64,000 nt of DNA from Microbacterium sp. (lineage in GTDB: Bacteria; Actinomycetota; Actinomycetes; Actinomycetales; Microbacteriaceae). The stretch is taken from assembly GCA_019510305.1 (NCBI GenBank), contig JAEKKN010000017.1:186001-250000 (forward strand), written 5' to 3'. How positions within the stretch are numbered: the first letter of the stretch is position 1; each line of letters starts with the position of its first letter. Below the pieces are notes generated by a model. The model was given only the letters and a program-made list of their open reading frames with translations. It searched no databases and had not been told where the DNA came from. A program made the position numbers and the translations under genes. Positions 27,474-36,249 of the stretch are shown here, piece by piece.

Positions 27474-27490
27474 CAGACAAGGAGAAGAAG

Positions 27491-28846
27491 ATGCGAAAGA
27501 AGGTCGCCGCCGGGTTGGTCGCGGCATCCGTCCTGATGGTCTCGGGGTGTGCGGGGTCTGGTGATGCCGCGTCGTCCTCGGCGGACTTCACCACGAAGCC
27601 GTCGGGAGAACTCCGCGCCTGGGGCTTCGAGAACGCCGACGACGTCGGCCAGTCGCGCCTCGACTTCGTGGAGGAGGAGCTCGGCGACGTGAAGGTCGAG
27701 CTCGACGCGACAGCCTTCGACGCGCAGAAGTTCACCACGCGCCTCGCGAGCGGCGACGTGCCCGACGTCGTGCAGATGGACCGGCAGTACGTCACGACCT
27801 ACGCGGCGCAGGGGCTGATCATGCCGCTCGACGAGTGCTTCGCGGCGCATGACGTGTCGCCGCGCGACCACTGGTATCCGGCCGTCGTCGACGACGTGAC
27901 CTACGACGACGCGGTGTGGGCGGTGCCGCAGTTCTACCAGCCGCCCGCGATCCTGCTCAACAAGAAGGTGCTCGACGAGGCAGGCGTCACCGCTGACCAG
28001 ATCGACACGTCGAAGCCCGACGTCCTGCTCGCGGCGATCGCGCGCATGTACCAGGAGTCCGGCGGGGTGCCGACGCGCCTGGGCTTCGACCCTGTGGCGA
28101 CGGGGCAGAGCGGATTGTGGGTGCTCGGCATGGGTGGACGCCTCACCGACGACAAGGGCGCCCCGACCCTCGACGATCCGGCCAACACCGCGGGGATCGA
28201 GATGCTCAAGAAGATCACGGATGCACAGGGAGGATTCGCTGCCGTGAAGAGCTTCACCGACTCGTTCGACACCTTCGGCGATAAGAACCAGTTCGTCGCC
28301 GGGCAGGTCGGAGCACAGGTGAACGCCCAGTGGTATCCGAACGTGCTCTCGCCCTACGTCGATCAGCTCGACCTCGAGGCGGTGCCGTTCCGCAACGCCG
28401 ACGGAGAGCCGTTCGCGGTGGCCTCGGGCACGGCGTTCGTGGTGCCGATGGGGGCCAAGAACCCGGCGGCGGCGTGCGCCTGGATGATCGGGCTCACCTC
28501 GGACGACGCGTGGATGGCGGCGGGGGAGGCGCGCGCGCAGACGCGGGCCGATGAGGGCGGCATCAACACGGGGCTGTTCACCGGCTCCCCCGAGCCGGAC
28601 AAGGCGATCAGAGACAAGTGGGTCGCCGACAGCGGCAACGCCGGTTTCGATCAGGTGATCTCCACGTACTACGACGTGGTGGAGTACGGCCAGTCATTCG
28701 GTTCATCGCCGGCCGGACAGGAGATCCAGAGCGAATTGAACAACGCCGTCACGGCGGCGCTGCTCGGCGACAAATCTCCGGAAGACGCCCTGGCCGACGC
28801 TCAGCAGGCGGCGATGCGGGCGTACGAGAAGGCGACCGCCGGGTAA
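27491..28846 (+). CDS. Sugar ABC transporter substrate-binding lipoprotein
   Basis: Family 1 binding protein of 451 aa, with the lipoprotein signal MRKKVAAGLVAASVLMVSGC. Typical parts are DVVQMDRQYVTTYAAQGLIMPL and the FVAGQVGAQVNAQWYP region. I chose the ATG at 27491, which has GGAG six bases upstream; an ATG at 27470, overlapping the permease stop, is the alternative and would add seven residues before the signal. Here the binding protein is last in the operon, unlike the other importers in the window. Ligand unknown; it adjoins the D-arabinan genes but lacks their operator. Confidence 0.87.
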   Translation: MRKKVAAGLVAASVLMVSGCAGSGDAASSSADFTTKPSGELRAWGFENADDVGQSRLDFVEEELGDVKVELDATAFDAQKFTTRLASGDVPDVVQMDRQYVTTYAAQGLIMPLDECFAAHDVSPRDHWYPAVVDDVTYDDAVWAVPQFYQPPAILLNKKVLDEAGVTADQIDTSKPDVLLAAIARMYQESGGVPTRLGFDPVATGQSGLWVLGMGGRLTDDKGAPTLDDPANTAGIEMLKKITDAQGGFAAVKSFTDSFDTFGDKNQFVAGQVGAQVNAQWYPNVLSPYVDQLDLEAVPFRNADGEPFAVASGTAFVVPMGAKNPAAACAWMIGLTSDDAWMAAGEARAQTRADEGGINTGLFTGSPEPDKAIRDKWVADSGNAGFDQVISTYYDVVEYGQSFGSSPAGQEIQSELNNAVTAALLGDKSPEDALADAQQAAMRAYEKATAG

Positions 28847-28865
28847 CCGCCAGGTAGAGGACGAC

Positions 28866-29801
28866 TCAGTCGAGCGGCTCCACCGAGAATCGGAGAGCGG
28901 CACCCTGTCGGAACGGTTCGACGATCTCGACGTTCTCGAACGCGGGGCCGCCGGGGATCTCGGAGGCGCTCGCCCAGTACGACCATCGCGCATTGACCCG
29001 CGCTTCGAGTTGCGGGTGCGGATCGTCGACGCGCCACGTCTGCACGGCCCTTCTCCCGAGGAATCGCCAGTGATCCGCCGTGTCCGCCGCGTAGTCGACG
29101 GACCATGGGTCGTCCTCATCGCCGGTGGCGCTGACGACCGCAGCCGCCCCTGCGCGCGTGAGCTCGGTGAGTGGGAAGCGCCCGTGCTCGGCGAATCCCG
29201 TGCCGGAGAATCCGGACCACAGCTCCGCAGGCGATACGACCCGGTCGGCGAGGTGCAGGCGGCGCAGCCGCGCCCAGTTGCCCATGGTCGCGGTGAGGAT
29301 CAGATGCGACAGGGGTGCGGATGCCGTGTTCGCGAAGCCGGCGACCTCGACCTCGTGCGGACGATCGGCGAAGAACCGCGCCCGCACGCAGACGTCCGCG
29401 CCGCTGTCGAAGCGTTCGACGCCGATCCACACGGTCAGCGTCTCGACGTCGTCCGTGGTGGCGATCACCCCTCGCGCGGGTGAACCGTCGGAGACCCGAT
29501 CAGCATCCTCAGGTGCGTCCGCCTACCAGAGGCGTTTGCCGCGTTGCCCGGGGTCGAGCGTGCTCGGCTCCAGCTCGGAGAATCCTCGCTCCGTGCCGCC
29601 CCGGATGATCGGCTCGACGGCGATGAAGTTCACCAGACGTTCGCGCGGGTGGTCGAGATAGGGCGTGAACACACGCAGCAGTCCGCGAGGTCCCGGGGTC
29701 GGCGGGATGCCGATCTGCATGCCGTTCTCGTGTCCCCACCGAGGTTCGAAACCGTCGCCCGCGGACGGGCGCAGCCACGGAGTGTAGGGGGTGTCTGCCA
29801 T
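28866..29801 (-). pseudogene. Unknown conserved-looking gene of the arabinan regulon, interrupted by an amber codon
   Basis: One reading frame of 311 codons, interrupted by a TAG at 29523-29525 after codon 92 (…GKRLW, stop, ADAPEDADRV…). Both sides are in the same frame, and a coding-like stretch continues across the stop, so the likely ancestor had TCG (Ser) or another sense codon there. The first part reads MADTPYTPWLRPS and ELVNFIAVEPIIRGGTERG-like sequence (VNFIAVEPIIRGGTERGF); the second has VWIGVERFDSGADVCVRARFF. A GTG at 29466-29468 could restart translation. No signal peptide or membrane span. The family is not recognised. Its start is divergent from the GH183 lipoprotein gene, and both share operator copy (a), so it belongs to the arabinan regulon. 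Confidence 0.65.
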
Positions 29802-29820
29802 GCCGAAGACCCTAGTGTGT

Positions 29821-29834
29821 TGAAATCGATTTCG
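29821..29834. promoter_or_regulatory. Arabinan-regulon operator, copy (a)
   Basis: TGAAATCGATTTCG, whose central 12 bases GAAATCGATTTC are a perfect palindrome with CG at the centre, as in LacI-family operators. It lies between TAGTGT (29813-29818) and a -10 TAGATT (29836-29841) of the GH183 gene, and also upstream of a TAGGGT -10 for the divergent gene. Binding would block both promoters. Confidence 0.82.
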
Positions 29835-29874
29835 CTAGATTCGGATCCATGACCGTCACCGATCGAGGAGGATC

Positions 29875-31020
29875 ATGTCCGTCAGTTCCGCATCCCGCAG
29901 GGCCGCCGTCGCGGCATCCCTCGCCCTCGCCCTCGTGCTCGCCGGATGCGCCGGGAGTGCGGGGGTGAGCGTCGATCCGAACCCCGACAAGCCCTTCGTG
30001 CTCGACGGCGTCTCCGAGGTCGCGGAGATCGCGCAGCTCACCGGCCCCGACGCCATGAACGACACCGCGGCGGTCTCGGTCGCCGGCACCGATCTCGGGT
30101 CGATGGTCAACGTCGGCGACCGTACGTTCTTCCTGTTCGGAGACACATTCGGCGAACGCGATCCGGAGTCGATCGGAGGGCAGGGAGGCTTCTGGCGCTC
30201 GAACGTCGCCGCGTGGACGACCGACGACGACCCGTCAGACGGGATCTCGTTCGACGGCTGGATCGAAGACGACATCGGCCTGGCTGCTCCGCTCGTGGAA
30301 GGGGACCATGACGCGAACGGTGTGGGAGGAGAGGTGACGAAGATCCCGACCTACGGCTTCACGATCGGCCAGACCATCTACGTCTCGTACATGTCCGTGC
30401 GGTTCTGGGGAGAGCCGGGCGCCTGGGATGCGAACCGCTCGGCGCTGATCGTGTCACGCGACGGGGGAGAGAGCTGGGCGCCCGTGGACGGCGTCGAATG
30501 GCCCGGCGACTCGAACTTCGTGCAGTTCGCCACGGCGGAGGTGCACGAAGGCGGCGAGGACTGGATCTATTTCTGGTCCATCCCGTCGGGGCGATTCGGG
30601 GGTGTGCAGCTGATGCGTGTGCGGGCCACGGAGGATGCGGTCGAGGACCAGGATGCCTACTCCTACTTCGCCGGCGTCGACGGCGAGACCCCGCGATGGA
30701 GCAGCGATCTCGAGGATGCCGAGACGGTCGTCGAGGGGACGATCGGCGAGTTGTCGGTCATGTGGTCGACGTACCTGGATCGCTGGATCATGACCTACTC
30801 GGATGCGGGCAACGCCTACATCCGCGAGGGCGCCACTCCGTGGGGTCCGTGGGGGCAGGCGATCGAGCTCGTGTCAGGCGATGAGTACCCGGGGCTGTAC
30901 TCGCCGTACCTCAATCCGCGTTACGTGAGCGACGACGGCAGCACGATCTACTTCACGCTCTCCCTCTGGGGTCCGTACAACGTGTTCTGGTTCTCGGCGG
31001 ATCTGGTGCGCGCGGGCTGA
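29875..31020 (+). CDS. DUF4185/GH183 family lipoprotein, predicted endo-D-arabinanase
   Basis: Surface-anchored 381 aa protein. The lipoprotein signal ends in LVLAGC. The DUF4185 domain has the landmark FFLFGDTFGERD near residue 85, then GGEVTKIPTYGFTIGQTIYV, and SPYLNPRYVSDDGSTIYFTLSLWGP-like sequence near the end. DUF4185 proteins form CAZy family GH183, in which endo-acting D-arabinofuranan hydrolases are known. GAGGAGG ribosome-binding site before the ATG. Operator copy (a) is 41 bp upstream. Its predicted task is to cut D-arabinan outside the cell. Substrate is inferred from family and locus. Confidence 0.82.
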   Translation: MSVSSASRRAAVAASLALALVLAGCAGSAGVSVDPNPDKPFVLDGVSEVAEIAQLTGPDAMNDTAAVSVAGTDLGSMVNVGDRTFFLFGDTFGERDPESIGGQGGFWRSNVAAWTTDDDPSDGISFDGWIEDDIGLAAPLVEGDHDANGVGGEVTKIPTYGFTIGQTIYVSYMSVRFWGEPGAWDANRSALIVSRDGGESWAPVDGVEWPGDSNFVQFATAEVHEGGEDWIYFWSIPSGRFGGVQLMRVRATEDAVEDQDAYSYFAGVDGETPRWSSDLEDAETVVEGTIGELSVMWSTYLDRWIMTYSDAGNAYIREGATPWGPWGQAIELVSGDEYPGLYSPYLNPRYVSDDGSTIYFTLSLWGPYNVFWFSADLVRAG

Positions 31021-31044
31021 GAAGACGATTTGATCCCTTGCGCA

Positions 31045-31058
31045 TGAAATCGATTTCG
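31045..31058. promoter_or_regulatory. Arabinan-regulon operator, copy (b)
   Basis: TGAAATCGATTTCG again, here extended to ATGAAATCGATTTCGCAT. It fills the spacer between TTGCGC (31038-31043) and the -10 TAATCT (31061-31066), a 17-base spacing. It controls the importer operon beginning at 31172. Confidence 0.85.
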
Positions 31059-31171
31059 CATAATCTGGCGCTTACCCGGTCACCGAGGATCGACACGCGG
31101 CCGGACCCCTTCGGCGGCAGCCGAGCACACAGCAGCGACTCGATGAGGAGTCCGTTCCTGAGGAGGAACCC

Positions 31172-32536
31172 ATGAGAATCACCACACGCACGCGTCGCAC
31201 GGCGATCGCCGCTCTCGGAGCGCTGACGGTCGGCTCGATGCTCGCCGCCTGCGGGTCCGGCACCCCAGGCGAGTCGGCGGGGGAGGGCGGCGGAGACGGC
31301 GTCACCACCGTGCAGTTCTGGCACCGCACCTTCACCCCTGTGGAGAACGAGTGGTACGCCGATATCGTCAAGAAGTTCAACGCGTCGCAGGACAAGATCA
31401 AGGTCGTCGACACCGAGGTGCCGGCGGATGCCTGGGACCAGAAGATGAAGGCCGCGCAGGCCGCGGGCAAGGCTCCCGACGTGTACACGAGCTCCGCCAA
31501 CCTCCATGACCTCGTGAACGCCGGATCAGTGCACGAACTGGACTCGATCGTCTCGAAGGATGCGCTGGGCGAGATCCTCGACATCGCATCGTCCATCTCG
31601 GAGATCGACGGCAAGCACTACGCGTACCCGCTGCTCCTCGAGCCGCAGACCGTGCTCTTCTGGAACACGGACATGCTCGATGCCGCAGGCGTCGACTCCA
31701 GCAAGGCCCCCGAGACCTGGGACGACCTCCTCGACGCCTGCGCGAAGATCCAGCCCACGCTCGCCGACGGCCAGTACTGCATCTCTCCCGCGCAGGACGC
31801 CGTGACGATGGCATGGTCGACGGTCGGTCAGCAGTACAACTTCTCCGGCCACCTCGCACTCACCGACGACTGGTCCGCGCCCGACGTGGACGACAAGGGC
31901 TACCGCGCTCTGATGGAGCAGTACAAGGTGCTGTGGGACAAGGGCTACATGCCCAAGCAGCCTCTCGCGGCCTATGTCGCCGGAGAAGACTTCGGGCAGC
32001 AGAAGGTCGCCTTCAAGGTCTCCGGCTCGTGGATGATGTCGGAGATCGGCTCCGACTACGCCGACCTGCTCGACAAGACAGGCGTCGGCCGCTTCCCGAG
32101 CGCCTCGGACGCCGACGGCCGCACCGCCACCACCATGGGCAACTTCACCTGGGTCGTCGATGCGAAGACCAAGAACGCGGATGCCGCGGGCGAGTTCCTG
32201 TCGTGGGCGATCGGCGGCGATCCCGACAACCTGGTGCCTTTCTTCGTGAACACCCAGTTCACCAAGGTGCCCGTACGCCAGTCGGTGCAGGATGCCGTCG
32301 CCGCCAGCGACGAGGCGGCGAACGCGCCCTGGTCGAAGGTCATCGTCGACGAGATCGCCCCGGACGCCATCGCCGGCTCCACGTACCCGTGGGATGTGAA
32401 CCTGGCCGTCGGCACCGCGATGGAGTCTGTCATGAAGGGCTCGGCGTCGGTGGACGACGCGATCAAGACCGCGGACGCCGCGATCCAGACCGTGATCGAC
32501 CGCGACGGCCTGCCCGACAAGGCGCCGAAGAACTGA
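31172..32536 (+). CDS. Sugar ABC transporter substrate-binding lipoprotein (arabinan locus)
   Basis: Family 1 binding protein of 454 aa with lipoprotein signal ending LAAC. Recognisable parts are VQFWHRTFTPVENEWYADIVKKF, DVYTSSANLHDLVNAGSV, and the KVAFKVSGSWMMSEIG segment. GAGGAGG ribosome-binding site. It follows operator copy (b) and precedes two permease genes and the second GH183 gene, so the likely ligand is arabino-oligosaccharides released by the GH183 enzymes. Ligand is inferred. Confidence 0.9.
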   Translation: MRITTRTRRTAIAALGALTVGSMLAACGSGTPGESAGEGGGDGVTTVQFWHRTFTPVENEWYADIVKKFNASQDKIKVVDTEVPADAWDQKMKAAQAAGKAPDVYTSSANLHDLVNAGSVHELDSIVSKDALGEILDIASSISEIDGKHYAYPLLLEPQTVLFWNTDMLDAAGVDSSKAPETWDDLLDACAKIQPTLADGQYCISPAQDAVTMAWSTVGQQYNFSGHLALTDDWSAPDVDDKGYRALMEQYKVLWDKGYMPKQPLAAYVAGEDFGQQKVAFKVSGSWMMSEIGSDYADLLDKTGVGRFPSASDADGRTATTMGNFTWVVDAKTKNADAAGEFLSWAIGGDPDNLVPFFVNTQFTKVPVRQSVQDAVAASDEAANAPWSKVIVDEIAPDAIAGSTYPWDVNLAVGTAMESVMKGSASVDDAIKTADAAIQTVIDRDGLPDKAPKN

Positions 32537-32550
32537 CCCTGCCCGCCTGA

Positions 32551-32580
32551 CCGTCCGGGGCCCTCACCGGCCCCGGACGG
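32551..32580 (+). terminator. Intercistronic hairpin between binding protein and permease
   Basis: Perfect 12-bp GC-rich stem (CCGTCCGGGGCC and its complement) with a six-base loop, 14 bp after the binding-protein stop and 31 bp before the permease start. No U-tract. As with the peptide importer, it is placed where it would lower permease expression relative to the binding protein. Confidence 0.7.
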
Positions 32581-32611
32581 GACGACGATCCGAAAGCACG
32601 ACGAGGTGGAT

Positions 32612-33538
32612 ATGGCCAGCCAGGCTGTGGAAGAGCGCCGGGAGAGCCGGCGCCGGAAGAACCGCTACCGATACCGAGACGACAAGACCGCCTACTGGTT
32701 CCTGCTGCCCGTGGTGGCCCTGCTGGGGATCTTCGTCATCTGGCCGGCTGTCTACGCCGGGTATCTGTCGTTCCAGGACTGGAGCTTCTACAAGGATCCG
32801 GAGTTCGTCGGCATCCGCAACTACGCCAACGTCCTGAAGGATCCGCTCTTCCTCGCCACGATCGGACGCGGCTTCGCGTTCGTGGTGATGACGGTGCCGG
32901 TCATGCTCGTGCTGGCGTTCCTCTTCGCGAGCCTCGTCGTCGCCGTGTCGCGCCGGGCGGCCAGCATCCTGAAGGTCAGCATCTACATCCCGACGATCGT
33001 CTCCGCGGTGATCGCCTCGATCATCTTCGTGCTGATCTACAACTACTCCGGCGGTCTGCTGAACGCCTTCCTCGGCACGTTCGGGATCGAGCCGATCGCC
33101 TGGATCGGCGATCCGAAATGGGCGCTGCTGGCAGTCGCCGTGCCGGCGATCTGGCTCGGGATGGGTCTCACCTCCCTCATCATGGTCGCCGCGATGGTCG
33201 ACATCCCCGCCGAGTACTACGAGGCGGCGGCGATGGAGGGAGCGAACTGGGGGCAGAAGACGGCGTACATCACGATCCCGCAGATGAAGAACGTCGTGCT
33301 GTACCTGCTGATCACCGGTTTCGTCGCCGCGATCCAGCAGTTCGAGCTGCCCCTCGTCATGACTCAGGGCGGCCCGCTCGACTCCACGACCCTGCCCAAC
33401 CTCTTCATCTTCAACCACTTCCGCAACGACGTGAACGTCGGCTACTCGATCGCGGCCGCTCTGCTGCTGTTCGTCGTGCTGGGGACGATCTCGGCGCTCG
33501 TGTTCAAGTTCGTCAATTCCGAGAGGCTGGTGGACTGA
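32612..33538 (+). CDS. Sugar ABC transporter permease (MalF/UgpA type, arabinan locus)
   Basis: Permease of 308 aa. Arg-rich N-terminus (ERRESRRRKNRYRYRDDK), then about six spans beginning AYWFLLPVVALLGIFVIWPAV. The EAA loop is EAAAMEGANWGQKTAYITIPQM. The ATG at 32612 has GAGG five bases upstream; an in-frame GTG at 32606 is less likely. The stop overlaps the next ATG by one base. Confidence 0.9.
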   Translation: MASQAVEERRESRRRKNRYRYRDDKTAYWFLLPVVALLGIFVIWPAVYAGYLSFQDWSFYKDPEFVGIRNYANVLKDPLFLATIGRGFAFVVMTVPVMLVLAFLFASLVVAVSRRAASILKVSIYIPTIVSAVIASIIFVLIYNYSGGLLNAFLGTFGIEPIAWIGDPKWALLAVAVPAIWLGMGLTSLIMVAAMVDIPAEYYEAAAMEGANWGQKTAYITIPQMKNVVLYLLITGFVAAIQQFELPLVMTQGGPLDSTTLPNLFIFNHFRNDVNVGYSIAAALLLFVVLGTISALVFKFVNSERLVD

Positions 33539-34431
33539 TGGCCGTCATGCAGGAGACCACACGCATCGTGCTGGCGGGGAAGGAACCGCGCTCGCAGCGA
33601 GTCCCGCGCAGCACCGGCGGCTGGCTGGTCCTCGTCGGGAAGGTGATCCTCGGCGCACTCTTCGTCATCGCGTCGCTGTTCCCGCTCGCCTGGATGGTGA
33701 TCGCCGGGTTCAAGTCGAAGACCGAGGTCGTCGAGACGCCGTTCCAGTTCTTCCCCGAGGTCTGGCTCTGGCAGAACTACGCGCAGATCCTGGCGGATCC
33801 GACCTTCCTGCGGACGCTGGCCTGGACGTTCTTCGGAGCGATCCTGTTCACGGTGGGCAGCCTCGCGGTGAACTCGCTCGCCGCCTATGCGTTCGCCCGC
33901 CTGGACTTCCGCTTCAAGGGACTGATCTGGACGGTCGTCATCACGACCATGTTCATCCCCGGTATGACGATCCTGCTCACGAGCTTCATCGTCGTCACCC
34001 GGCTGGCGATGCTCGACACCCTCGCCGTGCTGGTGGTGCCCGGTCTCGCGAGCGCGGGCATGGTGTTCTTCATCCGGCAGTTCTACCTGAACATCCCGAA
34101 GAGCCTCGAGGAGGCCGCGATGCTCGACGGCTGCGGACGCTTCGGCATCTTCTGGCGGATCTTCCTCCCGCTGTCGAAGCCCCCGTTCGTGGTGATGGGG
34201 ATCACGGCGTTCCTGGCCTACTGGAACTCCTACGTATGGCCGATCCTCACGATCACCTCGCCGGACAAGTTCGTGCTGCAGCAGTATCTCGCGACTTTCC
34301 GCTCCGAGCGCAGCACAGAGCTGGGACTGCTCATGGCCGGCTCCGTCCTGGCAGCGGCCCCGGTCATCATCCTCTTCCTGATCTTCCAGCGGCAGATCAT
34401 CGGCAACATCAAGATGGCAGGTCTCAAGTAG
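33538..34431 (+). CDS. Sugar ABC transporter permease (MalG/UgpE type, arabinan locus)
   Basis: Second permease of 297 aa. First span begins VILGALFVIASLFPLAWMV, and the EAA loop is EEAAMLDGCGRFGIFWRIFLPLSKP. Start overlaps the first permease stop (TGATG). Only 32 bp separate it from the second GH183 gene. No ATPase gene is present, so a shared MsiK-type ATPase elsewhere must energise it. Confidence 0.9.
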   Translation: MAVMQETTRIVLAGKEPRSQRVPRSTGGWLVLVGKVILGALFVIASLFPLAWMVIAGFKSKTEVVETPFQFFPEVWLWQNYAQILADPTFLRTLAWTFFGAILFTVGSLAVNSLAAYAFARLDFRFKGLIWTVVITTMFIPGMTILLTSFIVVTRLAMLDTLAVLVVPGLASAGMVFFIRQFYLNIPKSLEEAAMLDGCGRFGIFWRIFLPLSKPPFVVMGITAFLAYWNSYVWPILTITSPDKFVLQQYLATFRSERSTELGLLMAGSVLAAAPVIILFLIFQRQIIGNIKMAGLK

Positions 34432-34463
34432 CAGTGCCCATGCGGTGACGAGAGGAGCGGTCG

Positions 34464-35564
34464 ATGGAGACCGAGAGCACGAACGAGCGCGGCGTCAGCC
34501 GCCGAGGACTCATCCAGGGCGCGGCGGTGCTCGGCGCGGCCTTCATCGCAGCAACGGCGCCGGCGCCACCGGCATCCGCAGCGGGGCTCACCGTGACGAG
34601 GGTCAAGGTGCTGGCCGGTACCCAAGCACCGGTGCAGTACGGGGTGGGAGCGACGGATCTCGGCATTCCCGCGCGCACCCCGGACGGGCGGATGCTGTTC
34701 ATGTTCGGCGACACCTGGGCCGACCACGTCGGCGGGGCGAACTGGCGTTCGCCGGTCGCCCTGTACTCCTCGACGACGAACCTCGTCTCCGGGGTCACGT
34801 TCAACGGCTCCGCGGGAGCGGGGGCGAACACGCAGGGCACCGCCCCGCAGCTCTGGTACTACCCGCACGACAACTACTTCACGACGGTCATCCCGTCAGA
34901 CGTCATCACGATCGGCTCGCGCATGTACCTGCACGCGATCGTCAACGGCCCGCAGTTCGGCACAGTGCGCTGGACGGAACTGTGGAAGTCCGACGACAAC
35001 GGCGCGACCTGGCAGCACACCGGGCTGCAGTTCCCCGCCGACATGGCCGGGGGCAAGTTCCAGTGCATCACGTGGGGCGAGGGCAACGACGGCTACGTCT
35101 ACATCTACGGCACCGGCTTCCAGCGCGACAAGGGCATCGTGCTCTACCGGGTGCCGTCGAACAACATGACCACGCTGTCGGCCTACCAGCCATGGGGGTA
35201 CGCGAACGGCTCCTGGGGCTGGGGCAAGCCGGTCACCGAGGTCCTCTCCGGCCAGTTCGGCGAGATGTGTCTCCGCCCTCTCGGCGGCAAGTGGATCCTC
35301 ACGTGGTTCAACTCCGGCGCGTACCGGATCGACGCGATGGTGCTGAACACCCCGACAGACAATCTCTACACGGCTGCCAAGACCACCCTTTTGTACGGCA
35401 CCGAGTGGAACACCGAGGACGCCTCGCATGTCGCGCAGCTGTACGGCGGCTACATCATCCCCGGTTCGACGCTGTCGGATCTGCATCTGAGCGTGAGCCA
35501 ATGGAACACCGGGAACAACAGCGTCTACCACTCCGAGCAGTTCCGGGTGCAGGGACTCGTCTGA
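34464..35564 (+). CDS. DUF4185/GH183 family Tat-exported protein, predicted endo-D-arabinanase
   Basis: Second GH183-type enzyme, 366 aa. It starts with a twin-arginine signal (VSRRGLIQGAAVLGAAF) and a cleavage-like PASAAG. The domain has the same landmark as the lipoprotein copy (MLFMFGDTWADH near residue 75), then YFTTVIPSDVITIGSRMYLHA and YGGYIIPGSTLSDLHLSVSQW. The two copies are only distantly alike and use different export routes: this one should be released after folding, the other stays anchored. Last gene of the operator-(b) operon. Substrate D-arabinan is inferred from family and locus. Confidence 0.82.
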   Translation: METESTNERGVSRRGLIQGAAVLGAAFIAATAPAPPASAAGLTVTRVKVLAGTQAPVQYGVGATDLGIPARTPDGRMLFMFGDTWADHVGGANWRSPVALYSSTTNLVSGVTFNGSAGAGANTQGTAPQLWYYPHDNYFTTVIPSDVITIGSRMYLHAIVNGPQFGTVRWTELWKSDDNGATWQHTGLQFPADMAGGKFQCITWGEGNDGYVYIYGTGFQRDKGIVLYRVPSNNMTTLSAYQPWGYANGSWGWGKPVTEVLSGQFGEMCLRPLGGKWILTWFNSGAYRIDAMVLNTPTDNLYTAAKTTLLYGTEWNTEDASHVAQLYGGYIIPGSTLSDLHLSVSQWNTGNNSVYHSEQFRVQGLV

Positions 35565-35689
35565 GGCGACGGTAACGAGGCGTCACACGCACAGGAGACG
35601 GATAGTTCCGGTTCCTAGCGTGGTCGGCAGGGAACGACCCTGCTCCGCGCCTGGCGCGCGGGTGTCCTGCCACGAAGGAAGAACTCCTC

Positions 35690-36130
35690 ATGACGAACAC
35701 CACCGCCCCCTCCTCGTCCGCCTCGCTGGGACTCCTCGTCCTGCGCGTCGTGGTCGGCCTGATCTTCGTGGCGCACGGTGCGCAGAAGATCTTCGAGTAC
35801 ACCCTCCCGGGAACCATCGGCAGCTTCGCCGACATGGGCGTCCCCCTGCCGGAGATCGCGGCGCCGTTCGTCGCTTTCGTCGAGCTCATCGGCGGCGCTC
35901 TGCTCGCGCTCGGGCTCTTCACCCGCCCGGTCGGCATCCTGCTCGCGATCGACATGATCGTCGCGATCGTGGCCGTGCACCTGCCCGCCGGCCTCTGGGT
36001 CGGCGAGGGCGGCTACGAGTTCGTCGCCGTGCTCGGTGTCGCAGCGCTCGCGCTCGCCTTCACCGGCGCCGGTCGCTTCTCGATAGATGGTGCCGTCCTG
36101 CGAGGACGCGCACCCGCCTGGCTGGTCTGA
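35690..36130 (+). CDS. DoxX family membrane protein
   Basis: Small membrane protein of 146 aa with four spans. The DoxX pattern is LRVVVGLIFVAHGAQKIF, then FVAFVELIGGALLALGLFTRPVG. GAAGGAAG ribosome-binding site. It is 125 bp after the GH183 gene, with TTCCGGTTCCTAGCG in that gap as a possible promoter, and has no arabinan operator, so it is probably a bystander. Members act in redox homeostasis or quinone reduction in some bacteria; no role can be assigned here. Confidence 0.88.
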   Translation: MTNTTAPSSSASLGLLVLRVVVGLIFVAHGAQKIFEYTLPGTIGSFADMGVPLPEIAAPFVAFVELIGGALLALGLFTRPVGILLAIDMIVAIVAVHLPAGLWVGEGGYEFVAVLGVAALALAFTGAGRFSIDGAVLRGRAPAWLV

Positions 36131-36184
36131 ACAGGCGCGCCCCACACGAACGACGGGTGTCCTGAGACGGTCCGGTGGCCGCTC

Positions 36185-36237
36185 CCGTCGCAGAAAATCC
36201 CGGAAATCAGCATCCATACCGGGAGATTTCGCGACGG
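36185..36237. terminator. Bidirectional hairpin between DoxX and the P-loop gene
   Basis: Two 19-bp arms, 36185-36203 (CCGTCGCAGAAAATCCCGG) and 36219-36237 (CCGGGAGATTTCGCGACGG), pair at 15 of 19 positions around a 15-base loop. It is placed between two convergent genes, so it probably terminates both. Confidence 0.65.
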
Positions 36238-36249
36238 CAGCGGAGAACG

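Noticed and set aside
27470..27490. ATG at 27470 as start of the binding protein
   Set aside because: It would place seven charged residues before the signal peptide; the ATG at 27491 has a GGAG site at good distance.
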